Position numbers and translations under genes: made by a program. Below, piece by piece: positions 1-10,625 of a stretch of 64,000 nt of DNA. Below the pieces are notes generated by a model. It ran no database searches and was not told where the DNA came from. It saw only the letters and a program-made list of their open reading frames with translations. Origin of the DNA: Micromussa lordhowensis (lineage: Eukaryota > Cnidaria > Anthozoa > Scleractinia > Lobophylliidae). Numbering within the stretch: position 1 is the first letter of the stretch; each line of letters begins with the position of its first letter. The stretch is taken from the NCBI GenBank assembly GCA_964020085.1, contig OZ026600.1, positions 22,844,764 to 22,908,763 on the forward strand, read 5' to 3'.

Positions 1-295
1 ACAAGTGTTCTTCTTTGTACTCATGGCCGATTTGTGGTTTTGAAATCTGACTTTAAACTCGTTAGTTGTTGATACATATTGAACATTACAGTTGTTACAA
101 GTGATTAAGTAAATGACATTTTTAGATTTACAATGAAGGTGTTGTCTGATGAAGTATTCCCTGCTTGTACTAGTGCTGGAGAAATGATCCGATTCTACTA
201 AAAAATTCTTCCACAGGTCGCATTTCCCTTTACATTTCAAACAACCTTTTATATCTGTGTATATGGTGCGGCAAGGTCGTGTCAGGATTTCTTTA
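1..295 (-). pseudogene. PLE C-terminal GIY-YIG-like endonuclease region
   Basis: The minus strand reads KEILTRPCRTIYTDIKGC, then a Cys-rich stretch and NVIYLITCNNCNVQYVS. This is where PLEs carry the GIY-YIG nuclease that nicks target DNA. The first motif survives loosely as VIYLI and the second as QYVS, so the second motif's glycine is missing and the enzyme is probably inactive. Cysteines spaced as in the CCHH-like linker precede it. The domain continues beyond base 1. Its upstream neighbour in the protein is at 861 and above, across the MITE. Confidence 0.75.
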
Positions 296-860
296 AAGTG
301 CCCCTGTGATCAAAAAAATCACTTCCTTTTTTTCTTGAGATTCTGAAGGTGTGTCTGCTTAACACTTGACTGGCAAAATTCTGACCTTTCATTTTTATCC
401 AAAGGCCGTTTACTTTGAGTGTAAGTTTTGGATTTCACGATCCGCCATCACTCGCGTTCAAACCTGACCGATTTGTCCTCAGAGGGTTGGATCTGGGAAA
501 AGTGACGTCAAAGGCTCACCAGCTTAAAATTTCAGCGTGTGAACGCAGCTTATTATGTATGCAAAGTGCGAGTTTAAAAGTGTGAAAACCCAAAACTCCT
601 GTGCTGCATATTAATTCTGCAGCGTACACACACATTGCATTCTTAAACTGGTGAGCCTTTGACGTCATTTTCTCCTCGATCCAGCTCCCTCAAGAACGTA
701 AATTTAGCAATGGCGGATCATTAAATAGGAAAGTTCCAGTTAAAATAAACAGGTGCCTTTTTTAAATCAAGGATTAAAACTTGGCTCACTTAGTGTTTAG
801 TCACCATAGTTTTGAAATCCAAACGAAAAAAATAATTTATTTTTTGTCACAGGGGCACTG
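296..860. mobile_element. 565-bp Tc1/mariner-type MITE inside the PLE
   Basis: The ends are inverted repeats: AAGTGCCCCTGTGA at 296 and, as reverse complement, CAGTGCCCCTGTGA at 860. A TA dinucleotide lies on each side (294-295 and 861-862), the target duplication of Tc1/mariner elements. Internal arms also pair: about 437-525 (GATCCGCCATCACTC, GACGTCAAAGGCTCACC) with about 647-720 (GGTGAGCCTTTGACGTC, AATGGCGGATC). No transposase ORF is present, so it is a non-autonomous fold-back copy. Removing it with one TA makes the PLE frame read KNIKEIL across the site, which fixes both borders. Confidence 0.85.
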
Positions 861-2045
861 TAATGTTTTTGGCTCTTCTAAAAGAGGGAATGGTAGATCC
901 CTTTGGGGAAATTGTGGCTAAGGAAGGTGAATTGTCAATGAGATGCCGAGGGGAATATAGAATTTTCCCGATGCTTGGCAAAGAAGGATTGTAATCTAAA
1001 ACTAACGGAAAAACCTTTTTGGATTGCTTGATATTGGGAACAAGCAAATTGTCCCTGGGAATGGATTTGACTTTCTCAAATTGTTGTTTGACTTGAGAGG
1101 GATTGTATCCTCTGTTAATTAAGTAATTTTGGTATTCAATACCTCATTTCTCAAAAGTTTCAGAGGAAGAACAGTTTCTTCTGACTCTAGTGGCTACACC
1201 ATAGAGGATAGCTTTGGAGCAATGGACAGGATGGGCACTATTGCATAACAAATATATATGGCTATCTGTAGGCTTGGAGTATATATCAGTTTGAATAAAA
1301 CCGTCAACAAGACTAAGCATAAGATCCAAAACATTGAGTGAAGTAGACGAGTGAACAAGGGTGAATTTAATAGTGGGATAAAGTGAGTTGATGAATTGTG
1401 TACATTGAAGTAATTTATTATGTCCTAGTGTCCAAAGATCAAAGATATCATCCCTATACCTCCACCATAGATTGGGCTTAATATTTCCTGACAAGGCTTT
1501 CTGATCGATAATTCCCATAGCTAAATTTTCATAGCTGCAAGCATTTTTTGGTCCCATGGCTGTCCCATGAATTTGAAGGAAATTTTCATCTTCAAACTGA
1601 GAATTGTTGTGTTGCAGGCATATTTTAACAGCCTCAACAATGCAATCAATTGATGGAAAATTTGTTGTTCAAGAATTAAGAGCTTCTATGATTGGGAAAA
1701 GGGCCCAATTTATTGAGATCTTCAATTTTTTGTAAGAGATGCGTGGTGTCCTTAATGAAAGATGGTAATTTTTGAGCTAAAGGCTTGATATAAAATTCAG
1801 TGAAAGCTGACAGATTTTCAATGGCTGTGCCACAACATGAAGTAATAAGCCTGAGGGGGTTTCCCTCTTTGTGAGTTTTAATGGTGCCAAAAGCCTTGCC
1901 TGGTTTAGCATTCCCATTGACAACCCATTGGGGCAATGCCATCGCTAATGTGTCCCTTATCTAGCCACTTCTTTGTCCAATTGGAAATAACATCAACATG
2001 ATGAGAGCTTTGGTCTGAATTTAATTTATCATAATGAAGCGGGTT
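861..2045 (-). pseudogene. PLE reverse transcriptase domain (broken)
   Basis: Minus-strand pieces at 1942-1676, 1557-1144 and 1047-861 together carry the PLE RT. The first holds GTIKTHKEGNPLRLITSCCG, the fingers motif typical of PLEs. The second begins HGTAMGPKNACSY and holds the catalytic WWRYRDDIFDLW (YxDD intact), then NVLDLMLSLVDGF and DIYSKPTDSHIYL. The third holds the post-RT linker LDYNPSLPSIGKIL...PSFRRAKNI. Frameshifts and stops separate the pieces, so no full enzyme can be made. The next protein part downstream is the endonuclease region at 1-295. Confidence 0.85.
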
Positions 2046-3092
2046 TAGTAATTGTTCCCTCATTTTTTAGTTATATTCATCCGTGTCAATAACAACAAAT
2101 TTGCAGCCTTTGTCTTGAATTTTGATTGAAATGGTATCAATGTCTGCTAGAGTTGACAACGCGCGTCGCTCCCCAGGAGGAAGATTGTCCGGAATGGAAC
2201 GGACGTTGTTGGGGTTAAATAATTCAGTTTTAACCGACTTGAGAAATAATTCAAGTTCCAGAAAACAAGAAACAGGGGCCTTCCAGTGGGTGGGTTTCTT
2301 AATCGTGGGGAATAAAGGCGTGTCGTTGTCAACACTAGAATCATTGTTGTCATGTTCATTGTGGAAAAAAACAGCAGATCTAAGCCTATTTTCAAATTTC
2401 TCCTAGTCGTCTAAAAGTTTGGTCCGATTAATATCCCGGGGAACAGGACAAAAAGAGGGGCGCTTGCTAAGTAGAGATTTTTGATCTGCATCGAGCTCAT
2501 GTGAGGAAAGGTTAATAGGGTAAAATTGTTCTTGCCTAGCAATGGCATTTAAGCTATGCTGACTTAAAATATTAAACAACCGTTCTTTTGTAACCTTCTT
2601 GGGGAACCTCCTGTTGGTCTTCTTGGGCCTCTTGTTGCCTTCTGTGGGTGTTTCTGTCTGTAAGGGGATGGTCTTCTTGATCTTGTGTCTAAATCTAATG
2701 TTAAGTTCTCTGTTAAGCAAGGAGATCGTTTTCTTGGCTTGGTTCCAGCACTTCGGAGCGTCCTGATTGTTTAGTTGCTGAAATAAGCTCCTACGCTCTT
2801 CTTCCAATGTGTTGAAGTTCGGTGCTAATTGTTTGGGTGTAATCAATCAATTCAGTAAGAATGTTCATGGATGCATTTTGTAGGTGGAAATTACAGCGCT
2901 GTTGGTACCGAGTGCTAACTTGACATCGAGCTTCAGACCAGAAGGAATAGATTTTTCACGTTTGCAGCGTGAAAGAAAACGATGATGGTGTTGATAACGG
3001 GTTAGTTTATTCCAAGTATTGATAATGCTGAATTGTGAAAATGAAGACCTGGACATCCTCGGATCGGTACAAGATGATTCAAAGGCAACCAA
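2046..3092 (-). pseudogene. PLE N-terminal region (broken)
   Basis: Minus-strand pieces at 3092-2865 and 2846-2403 are the PLE region upstream of the RT. Visible blocks are INTWNKLTRYQHHHRFLSRC, a Lys/Arg-rich stretch (NKRPKKTNRRFPKKVTKERL), LNAIARQEQFYPINLS, and SKRPSFCPVPRDINRTKLLDD, which in PLEs sits shortly before the RT. Between 2402 and 2046 the same strand reads the linker (KNPPTHWKAP..., then DIDTISIKIQDKGCKFVVIDTDEYN) in another frame. Multiple frame changes and stops show decay. No separate function is implied. Confidence 0.75.
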
Positions 3093-5030
3093 TTAAATGA
3101 ATGTAATATTTGAATGACGATAAATGCGATATTGAATATCGTCGTGGTCTCGATTTTACATCACATCCAGCCCTCGGCCCATGCCCTGTTAACCCTTGGT
3201 CGTGAACCAAGATGGCGGCATTTTCACGTACTTTGACGAGCCATAGAAAATTGAGGATTTAACCAAATCAAAAAATGTTTGCGGCAAATTACTCCAAAAA
3301 ATAAGCTTCATTATTTAAGCAAAAAAAAATTTGGTGTTAGGTGCACTTTAACATTTTGTGCTCGGCCCATTCTGAAAACGAATAATGTTTGAATTTCTGG
3401 TAAATTTCACAGAATTTAATTGAAATTTCAGTATTCAAACCGAGCATTTTCTTGCAATTCACATTTTTTCGTGAGCTTACCTTTGTAAACTGAAACTGTA
3501 AACAAAGTGTTGTACCTTCTGCTTTGAGACTGTGCAGAGTCTAATAAAACGTCCAACTCGCTTGTTTCCAAGCTCGTTATTTTTCTTTACTGGTTCATTC
3601 TCAACTGTGAGATTGGTAATTCAACATTCTTGGAAGTATTCTTCGTGTAGCACGCACAGGAATGCCGTGACTAATGCCCGTTACTACGACAATTTTTCTG
3701 TTTCTATCGAGTTATAGAAACACAATTTTTAACCAATCAGCGTGTATTTTCCTTGGGCTATTTTCTAAAACACATGGTTCACATGGTGATGAAAGGCACG
3801 TCAAGACTTTTCCATGAGTGAGAACAGTGAATAATTCACACTCACATAATGGCCACTCTGTACCTTAACGGGGACACTGTGACACGCGAGGCTTCAGGTA
3901 TGTCTGAGGGGGCCACATGGAAAGTACTTCAAGCAGGAAGATCGGCTGAATTGGTGAGGCCAAGGACCTTCTGTTTGCATGTAATAACGAGCAGAGATGG
4001 TAGAACTCCAGCCAACATGTGTTGCGATGTCTCCTATAGAGGCACCCAACCTAGACAGTTCAAGCCTTTTTCACAACGGTTGCAGCTTTTCACTAGCCCC
4101 AGTCTTCTAAGAAGTACTCTGTTTATCACGGTCGTTGGTTTTCGAATGAAAATTTAAAAGCACAATACGACAAGTGAGAGTTACTACCAGCAATGCTTAT
4201 TGATCAAAGCCTCTGATCCAAAAGTGCGAAAGCTTGAATGAGACCGATCACAATAGACAACTTGGGGTCAATAATGCTTTGAGATAGTAACAGCGGATCA
4301 AATATCTTTTGATGGTAAAAGATAGCCCAGGCCGAATTCAAAATGTGTGGAATTTAGCAGTAGGCGAACCTTTCGAACTCTTAAATACAAATCAAAGGTA
4401 CTGAATGAAGCATGAACAAAGAGTGCTGAAGGCGAAAATAAACAACAGCCTGTGTGTTTATATAAAGGGTAAATGATTTAAAGATACCTTTCTTCTATCT
4501 GCTTTCTTTTCTGCCTTGAAATTTTCCTGTTGTCCACTTCTGTGCACGCGATAAATACTGTGAAAGTCCGAGCAGACCAGCTGCAGCTTTTTACTTGCAT
4601 CAATTCCGTTTTGGTTGCCATTTTGTAAAAATCTGAGAAGTTACCGTACTAACTTAATGTTAGTTACCAGTTTCCTCTTTCCCTGTCATATCAAAAGGCT
4701 TGGATTCCCAGTTGTTTTCCCGTGCGAGATGCGTACTGAAAATAATTTTGCTAAGCAATCGCATCTCAATGGATCATAAAAAATGAGCTATGTTCGGCGT
4801 TGATCACATATTTTTGCGATTGTTTTGCGAAGAACGCCGGCACCCATTTCCCATAAAACTTCAACTTTTTCTTTATAGCGCACCATGACCATGAGACAAC
4901 ACAGACAGAGAAAATCCCAGAATGGGCGATTGTGCATCCACTGATGGTAAATGTGATTTCACAATCTGTGGCATCTACAGAACGTTTTTATACTATTGAA
5001 ATTGTTTGAGAAGCATTCTGGATTTGGAAA
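3093..5030. other. No identified gene; PLE upstream flank and unique DNA
   Basis: The part next to the PLE (3093-3180) has a small palindrome around CGATATTgAATATCG. An AACCAAGATGGCGGC motif (YY1-like core) lies at 3206-3219. From 3300 to 4480 the sequence is AT-rich, with short open stretches on both strands that I cannot tie to a family. One possible exon at 4489-4624 is listed separately. 4700-5030 precedes the decayed plus-strand gene and may include its 5' exons. Confidence 0.4.
4489..4624 (-). CDS. Possible first coding exon, unknown gene
   Basis: On the minus strand an ATG at 4624 opens a 45-codon frame (MATKTELMQVKSCSWSAR... ending in a Lys/Arg-rich stretch) that runs up to a GT-type donor (AAG|GTATCT). 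The reading frame, ATG context (AAAATGGC) and donor fit a short first exon of an intron-containing gene. I do not recognise the peptide, and I found no convincing second exon downstream (below 4489). It could be chance. Confidence 0.2.
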
Positions 5031-5069
5031 GATTTAAAATCTAAACCAAGAAACCATTTTGAAGCGTTA

Positions 5070-5458
5070 AATTCTTCATTGAAGCCCCTTGGCTGCAAGA
5101 TCAGTGATAATGAAGAAAAAAGAATTGGAATAAGGCTTGGAGTGGAAACACGGTACCTTCATTCAAAAGTTGCAAAAGAAAAAAATGTAAAAAAGAGAAA
5201 ATCAATCCGCGCCTCATTTTTAAGAAGAATTACCATTGATGAGTCTCAAGTCACTGAACTTGCACTGTAGTATCTCCAGGAAACCGGAATGTTTAAACAG
5301 CAAATTTTGGAACTGGAGAAAAAACTTGAATGAAGTGATGGAGCAAAAACGCAAGATCCACAAATTAGAAGCAGCAACGGATGGACTCAAAAATAGAGGA
5401 AAACCAATCCACGAGGTTGGAGATCGCCAAAAATATCGTCAATTCAACAATTTCAGGT
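5070..5458 (+). pseudogene. Exon of decayed uncharacterised gene, coiled-coil part
   Basis: The plus strand encodes a basic stretch (RLGVETRYLHSKVAKEKNVK), then after an in-frame TAG (5268-5270) YLQETGMFKQQILELEKKL, then after a frame change NEVMEQKRKIHKLE...GLKNRGKPIHEVGDRQKYRQF, ending at a donor (TTCAG|GTAACA). From memory, cnidarian multi-exon proteins of unknown function have a similar coiled-coil block ending 'GNRQ-RQF' before an 'ALWF' exon. The stop and the frameshift mark it as a pseudogene. It continues at 5993. Confidence 0.55.
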
Positions 5459-5992
5459 AACATTGCATGACTGTCCAGTTAGTGGAAGGAAGGCTGAAAC
5501 CCTGAAGAATAGGGAGTGGAAAGTCAAAGGGTGTATCCTATGAAAAGATAGTTGCTGTTTAAGGGACATCTAGCTACAGTCACTACCGATGGCCAGTAAG
5601 GAGGAGGGAGCCAGGGATGAGGGGTTTATCACCTTTACTGGGCACAGACCTACCCTAAGCAGATGGGCAGAATGGACACATAGGACCCATAAGGTGCTTT
5701 CTTGATTAACATCTGGCCAGAAATCAATCCATCCCTGACCCACTGCTGTGAAGCCCGGTACCCATCCAGGGAGTCTGGGAAGCAGGACATTTTTGTCCTC
5801 CCTCCCTCCTTCAGCCTAGTGCACTGCCTCAACCCCCAATCATCCAAGTAGTGTAACAAGTTAGATTGGCTTTGTCCTGGTCTATAAATAGTGCCATTTG
5901 ACAAGTAGGAGCACCACTATCCCAGGCATTTTATAGCTACAGCTACTGTAACAGTTTTGGGCAGTTTTCGAAAACTAATCAATCAATATTAT

Positions 5993-6716
5993 TTTGACAC
6001 CAGAGAAAAAACTGCTGCAGTCCTCTGGTTTGCAGAGACATGGTCTTGTACCTGTCTCCCTGCAAATACAGGAGAGAGAAATGAAAGAGGTTCATGAACT
6101 TTTGTTAAGTCCCGGTAAGACACATTTTAAATCTGACATGTAAATTGTGTTGATATAATTATTGTATGCATTAACATTGTTATCCATCATTACTGACAAA
6201 TGCATATAACCAAGAAATTAGTAAGCTCTCCAGCTCCTGTTAATAGTACCTGTATGCATGTTATTTATACTTTTTACATCAAACAATACACTTCACGACA
6301 GTCAGAAGAAATTATAAAGCTTAAAAATACTTATAAAGTAAGCTTGTAGTTCTTGTTACAATACAAAATTGACTATAACGCATTTTACAATTTATTTGCA
6401 GGACAAAAAGGTGTTGACAAAGATCCACCATGACTACCCCATGAACATCAAATGCTGTCCAAAATGAAGAGAACCATGGATCATCTAAATACAGCAAGCT
6501 TGATGATGAAGAGAAAGAAAAAGTGAAAAAATTGTATACATTTTGGATTTGGCGTATCCAATGGGACTTATCGTGAATTTACCCAACTTGAGGGTCATGA
6601 ATGCATGATGAGATTATACATAATTGAAGAGTGCCAGGCTGACATGAACAAACAAATAAGAGGCAAAATAAGCAAAACTCCAGGCCCCTGCCAAGGAGCA
6701 GAAATGTCATCATGAC
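5993..6716 (+). pseudogene. Middle exons of decayed uncharacterised gene (ALWF-like block)
   Basis: Exon-like piece 5993-6113 reads KTAAVLWFAETW in one frame and GLVPVSLQIQEREMKEV in the next, so a frameshift sits near 6043. It ends at a GTAAG donor. A second piece begins after a TTGCAG acceptor at 6402. It carries DDEEKEKVKKLY, then in another frame FGVSNGTYREFTQLEGHECMMRL and ECQADMNKQIRGKISKTPG. The order matches the preceding and following exons on the same strand. No catalytic motif is recognised. About 280 bp of AT-rich intron-like DNA separate the two. Confidence 0.5.
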
Positions 6717-7720
6717 AACTTCACACCGATTTAAGTGTGTACCCCAAATTTTGGGGTAATTAAGAATTCATATTCACTCTATTGTTCTGGATTCATTACT
6801 TATTCCTGTCGAAGACTTGCCAATTGTGTGGCCCTTTTTCCGAATGCCGCAAACCTTTGAAGTAGGTGAGATATTTTTCCTTTGTTTGAAAATTTCTAGT
6901 TGGATGATTTGTTAATCACTTCTGTTATCTGGCTGATGGCAGTTCACAGTGAAAGCTAGCTGGAGAATCAAATGATAATTGTAAGCAACAAGTAACCATC
7001 CCACCTGATCCCAGCTGAACATGATGCACACGACTATTTTTTTTAAGCTCGTCAATATGTTGATGTACTGGTATCTCTGAATGCTCCAAAGGAGTTTTCA
7101 TAGCTGTGACACACAGTATGTTCTATGTTTATGGTTATCTTGCCACCATTATCGCCAGTTCTCGAAAATGTTTTCGCTTTCACTTCAGAGAGAATAGAAA
7201 ACTCTGCACGCTCGTACGACGAACCGAATAACGCAATTGGTCAGTTCATGTCAGTTGTTATGACCACTAGACGGTACGTCATGTACGATGCACTGAAGTA
7301 GCAAAACCCATGTTAAATTCTCGACTCGATTGCAAAGTTGTCAGCTAAATTATACCTGGAAATGTTTCATTTATTGGCATCTTAAAGATGGAGTAAACGA
7401 GTGTTTAAAGATCTCAAACCGAACTAATTTTGTAAATGTGGATCAAAGTTGGATGTGTTTTACAGAAAACGCTGACGCATGGAAGCTCTGCAGTGAATTT
7501 GCGGCCTTTATTCACATGTTACACAACAAAAGATCTTCTCAATTTAACCATAAGATGCGTGCCGCTCAAATTTAAAAACATGAATTTCCACTCTGGTTAA
7601 CCAGAACAAGTCGTTTAAAATCTCTTTTTAAATAGCCATAATACATGTTAAACATTACTAAGTTTAAGTCTACTCAAAAAAATATGCAAATCTGTAACAT
7701 ATTGTAATCCCATTCTACAG
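6717..7720. other. Intron-like DNA, no gene identified
   Basis: This lies between exon-like blocks of the decayed plus-strand gene. It is AT-rich, and its open stretches (for example around 7330-7575) show no recognisable motif. I see no repeat or RNA gene in it. Confidence 0.3.
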
Positions 7721-8420
7721 AAATTTGAAGAACTCTATATCATTTTGTCAAGTGAAAATCCATCCCAGCAGGAAATTGACACTTTTCACACCAAGGTAAT
7801 AACCATGACTTTTCTATAGCAACAAAATTTATAGGTGTGCTCTAGGAAATACATGTAGGAGGAGAGTGAGGGGTGGGGAGGACACACTGGTACAGGACAT
7901 GTACAGTTTCCTTGTTAATCCAAAATTTTCCACTTGTGAAATCATGGTGGTCATCTGTCTAATACTATGTGCTCTAGGTTAAAGACTGCCTGTTAAAATA
8001 GCAAATTGTCGAAATTGTGCCTGTTTACACTCTATTCAAATGATATTTTAGGCTAAATCATGGGCAAGGGATCTGCTATTAATGAAGGGTCCTGGGTATG
8101 ACACTGCAAACCCTATAACCCCATGCATACATGTCATGGTGTATCACTGCCCAACCTTACTTCGCAGATATGGATGGGAGCATCAAGATGTTTACTAGTC
8201 AAGGTAACACTACCTTTCTTGTGCTTTATAACATAACTGCAAAACTGTGAAACCAAATTAATAATAGTATCTAGTACCAATTCTTGAAAAATTTGAAATA
8301 AGCTCTGATGGCAAATATTTCCCCATTTTTAGATTCCCACCGGCAGGTGTTGAAGAGGACTTGCTTCAAAGCCAAAGGGAGAAGCGCAGCTATACAAAAA
8401 ACAAATATGCAGCACTGGGA
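7721..8420 (+). pseudogene. 3' exons of decayed uncharacterised gene (KSWARDLL...TPCIH)
   Basis: Exon 7721-7795 (25 codons, KFEELYIILSSENPSQQEID...) lies between TCTACAG and GTAATA. Exon 8052-8203 starts AKSWARDLLLMKGPGYDTAN, continues PITPCIHVMVYHCP, and ends phase 1 at CAAG|GTAACA. The ATGGATGG at 8169-8176 looks like a 4-bp duplication: without it the frame continues RYGSIKMFTSQG. A further exon after GGCAG at 8347 (phase compatible) reads VEEDLLQSQREKRSYTKNKY. The block resembles a cnidarian family ending 'TPYIH...FTQQG(V/M)EKNND'. Its function is unknown; repetitive, transposon-derived genes carry it. Confidence 0.6.
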
Positions 8421-9745
8421 GGAGGGGGGGAGAGTGATGCTACAAAAAAATTCCCCGAATTTCTACTTTAACTGCTTAGTCTTGGCTTGACATAAAATAG
8501 TGAAGAGATTCCACCTAAAAAGGATAATGAAATGTGAACAAGCAAGCACTAGTAGCAAATTCCCATGCACCTCACTTGAGCACCTATTGACAACAATAGT
8601 GTCAGAGTACTTACTAAATAATGGTTAAAAACAACTCAAACAACTGTAGTTAAAGCTATCTAATTTATTGCTATGTACAACTCTTGATATTGTAAATTAA
8701 CTTTCTAGTACACTATCCTATACTGTAACTATATCATACCAATCTCTAATCAACTCTACAAAGTACCCATGTTAAATACATGTAGCTGACAACAGTTTAC
8801 TTCCTGGTTATTGCAGCCAATAAATAGACATGCCAGTTAAAGTTGATCTTAAACAATATTTAGCCAGTAGCTCTTCAACCGAACAAGTCTAACACCCATG
8901 CCTCCATCTACATCCTATGTCATTGTCTACATACTGTACAATAGACTTTGTATTCTACATAACTCTCTGACTGAACCTATGCAGCCAATAAAATAATTAC
9001 CAAGAATTCATTGACAAGCTTTCTAGCTAAAACATCACCTTGCCACAACACTGAGTTGGTACAGATCACGGCCTGTCAATGGCTTTCTCTACATGGGTGA
9101 ATAAACAGGTATTGTACAGAAAACATACTGCTGGGATAATCCCATGATGGACCAGGGAGGAGGTCTTGGGAGGTCACTACCATGGGTGGCACAAAATACT
9201 CTCAGTTGCTAATTCTACAGAAACTTGTTTTAGTTTTGGCTGTAGATACCACAAGGCTTACCTCTGTGATCTCTAATGTAACATAAAAGTGGAAACAGTA
9301 TCAACAAATTTAGGGATTTTTGGTAAGCACTGAAAATTTAAAAAAATAATAGTTTACTTGATGTGAGAAAAATGATGAAATCTTTATCTGCCTGTTCCAT
9401 CTGGGAGAGAGGAAAAGGTCTTGCAGAAAGAGATTGAAAGTCTCTGTGTCCACCTTCTCTGCCTCTTTGATCCATCAACATGATATAGCTGAGAGGACCT
9501 GGAAAGAAAGGGGTGGAGAAGGACTGGAAACAAAAGCTCCCTCTCTGTTCCGCGAGCATTTGCCCATGCACTGTCCCACCCTCTTGGAAATTTGCAAAGA
9601 GAAAAATCCTTTTTACTGAATGCCCAAGTGCCCCGTGAGCGTTGCTCCCCTTGGTCCCTGAAAAAATAATTAAAAATTGGGAAATCAATGGTGAATTTTG
9701 AAACTAAATCTTGGCATAGCCCAGCCTCAAACAAATTCATCAACA
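8421..9745. other. No identified gene; probable introns/3' part of the chromodomain gene
   Basis: The first part (8480-9380) is AT-rich and anonymous. Minus-strand open frames at 9384-9745 continue the frame of the third chromodomain-gene exon but lack conserved motifs, so they may be intron. No repeat family is recognised. Confidence 0.3.
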
Positions 9746-9746
9746 C

Positions 9747-10261
9747 CTCTGAAAAATGTTGAACTTCTTCAGCAGGAAGCCTTAGATGCTCAAAGGCCCT
9801 AAAAAAAAAGAGCCAAGTGCTAAAAAGCTTATTTTCAGTGTCCATGAAAGTCAGATTTTGATCCCATATTGAAATTGCTTGATGTTCAGCTTAAAGTTTT
9901 AATATATATACTATACATTTACCTGATAGTTGCTGGGTTTAAAAAGTGCTCCTCCGGCTCCCAGGAGTTAAACTCGGTCCCCCATCTGGAACACTTCACT
10001 AGAAACTCGTGCACTTTCTGCACCAGGTACACAAATAAATAAGTTACTGGAATTATACCATGTATATATAAGCTTACATCGAGTGCACAAAAAGAGTGGA
10101 AATTCACAAACCTTTCTATTCCTTTCTCCCAAAATAAACTCCACCTGGAAAACCTCAGATTTTCTTTTTCGTACAACTGACCGCAGGCGAAGAACATTCC
10201 ACTCGTCCGCCGTGGAAAAGCTATGTAATCCGTCATAGAAGCCTTCCGGATGAGATGCCAT
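9747..10261 (-). CDS. Chromodomain protein, first three exons (partial gene)
   Basis: ATG at 10261. Exon 1 (10261-10112) ends ...FQVEFILGERNRK|GTTTGTG, phase 0. Exon 2 (10017-9923) opens after GTGCAG with KVHEFLVKCSRWGTEFNSWE and continues PEEHFLNPATI; it ends AG|GTAAAT. Exon 3 starts after a poly-T/AG acceptor at 9798 with the completing G and reads RAFEHLRLPAEEVQHFSE; a possible donor is at 9747. The assembled VEFIL...EFLVK...W...NSWEPEEHFL is a chromodomain, the fold that binds methylated histone tails, with the two Trp positions kept. It is closest in pattern to Polycomb-type CBX proteins (EEHxLxP...AFE). Splice phases agree and there are no stops, so this looks like a real host gene. Its 3' exons were not found. 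Confidence 0.65.
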
Positions 10262-10441
10262 CTTGAAAACGGGTTTACTAGAGCCCAGGCTCCCCATTCT
10301 TGATGTCACAAGAGAAGGGAAAATTCTGTGCGATGAGATCTGAAAAGATAACCATTGCGCAAATCTATCTGCGTACACTTGCAAAGGTCGAAATAATGCA
10401 AGAGGTTGGCTATGGGGCACAAAAAGGTGTTGTGGGATTTC
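10262..10441 (-). promoter_or_regulatory. 5' flank of the chromodomain gene
   Basis: About 180 bp separate the chromodomain ATG from the LINE tail at 10442. The open frame on the minus strand runs upstream of the ATG, so a further in-frame ATG near 10301 is possible. No TATA box was recognised. Calling this the promoter is inference from position only. Confidence 0.25.
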
Positions 10442-10625
10442 CTAGGGCAAAAGTTTTAAAGTCCTTGCCACATAAGGTTTTTCCAACAGTTTGTTTTCGT
10501 GGCACTTAAGGACAGTTTGTTCAAATACTCGTAGATTCGGGAGAGTTTTCTTTAATTTTGATGAATAAATGTGATATCTGCCAATTAGAAGTACATGATG
10601 TAGAAGTATGTCCTCTGTACTATTA
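10442..10625 (-). pseudogene. LINE reverse-transcriptase C-terminal tail
   Basis: The minus strand reads EDILLHHVLLIGRYHIYSSK and then LKKTLPNLRVFEQTVLKCHE. The pattern 'LHHxLLxGKYxIY...PxLxxF' is the end of non-LTR retrotransposon ORF2 proteins. Its upstream neighbour in frame is BEL/Pao sequence, with the junction near 10625, so two element fragments are joined here. The clade cannot be set from so short a piece. Confidence 0.55.

Larger units (their letters stand above)
1..3100 (-). mobile_element. Decayed Penelope-like element (PLE) with GIY-YIG end
   Basis: Read on the minus strand, this stretch has the PLE order: an N-terminal region (about 3092-2403), a linker, a reverse transcriptase (about 1960-1144), then a short GIY-YIG-like endonuclease region that runs off the left window edge. 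Open pieces lie in several frames with stops between them, so the copy is dead. PLEs are retroelements whose RT resembles telomerase RT. The PLE assignment rests on the YRDD palm motif, the FGTIKTHKEG block upstream of it, the block NVLDL...SKPTDSH after it, and the downstream cysteine-rich endonuclease region. A MITE (296-860) interrupts it. Confidence 0.85.

Noticed and set aside
9384..9745. Long read-through third exon of the chromodomain gene
   Set aside because: The frame stays open but the peptide is low in conserved character and is crossed by anonymous sequence; a donor at 9747 is more likely.
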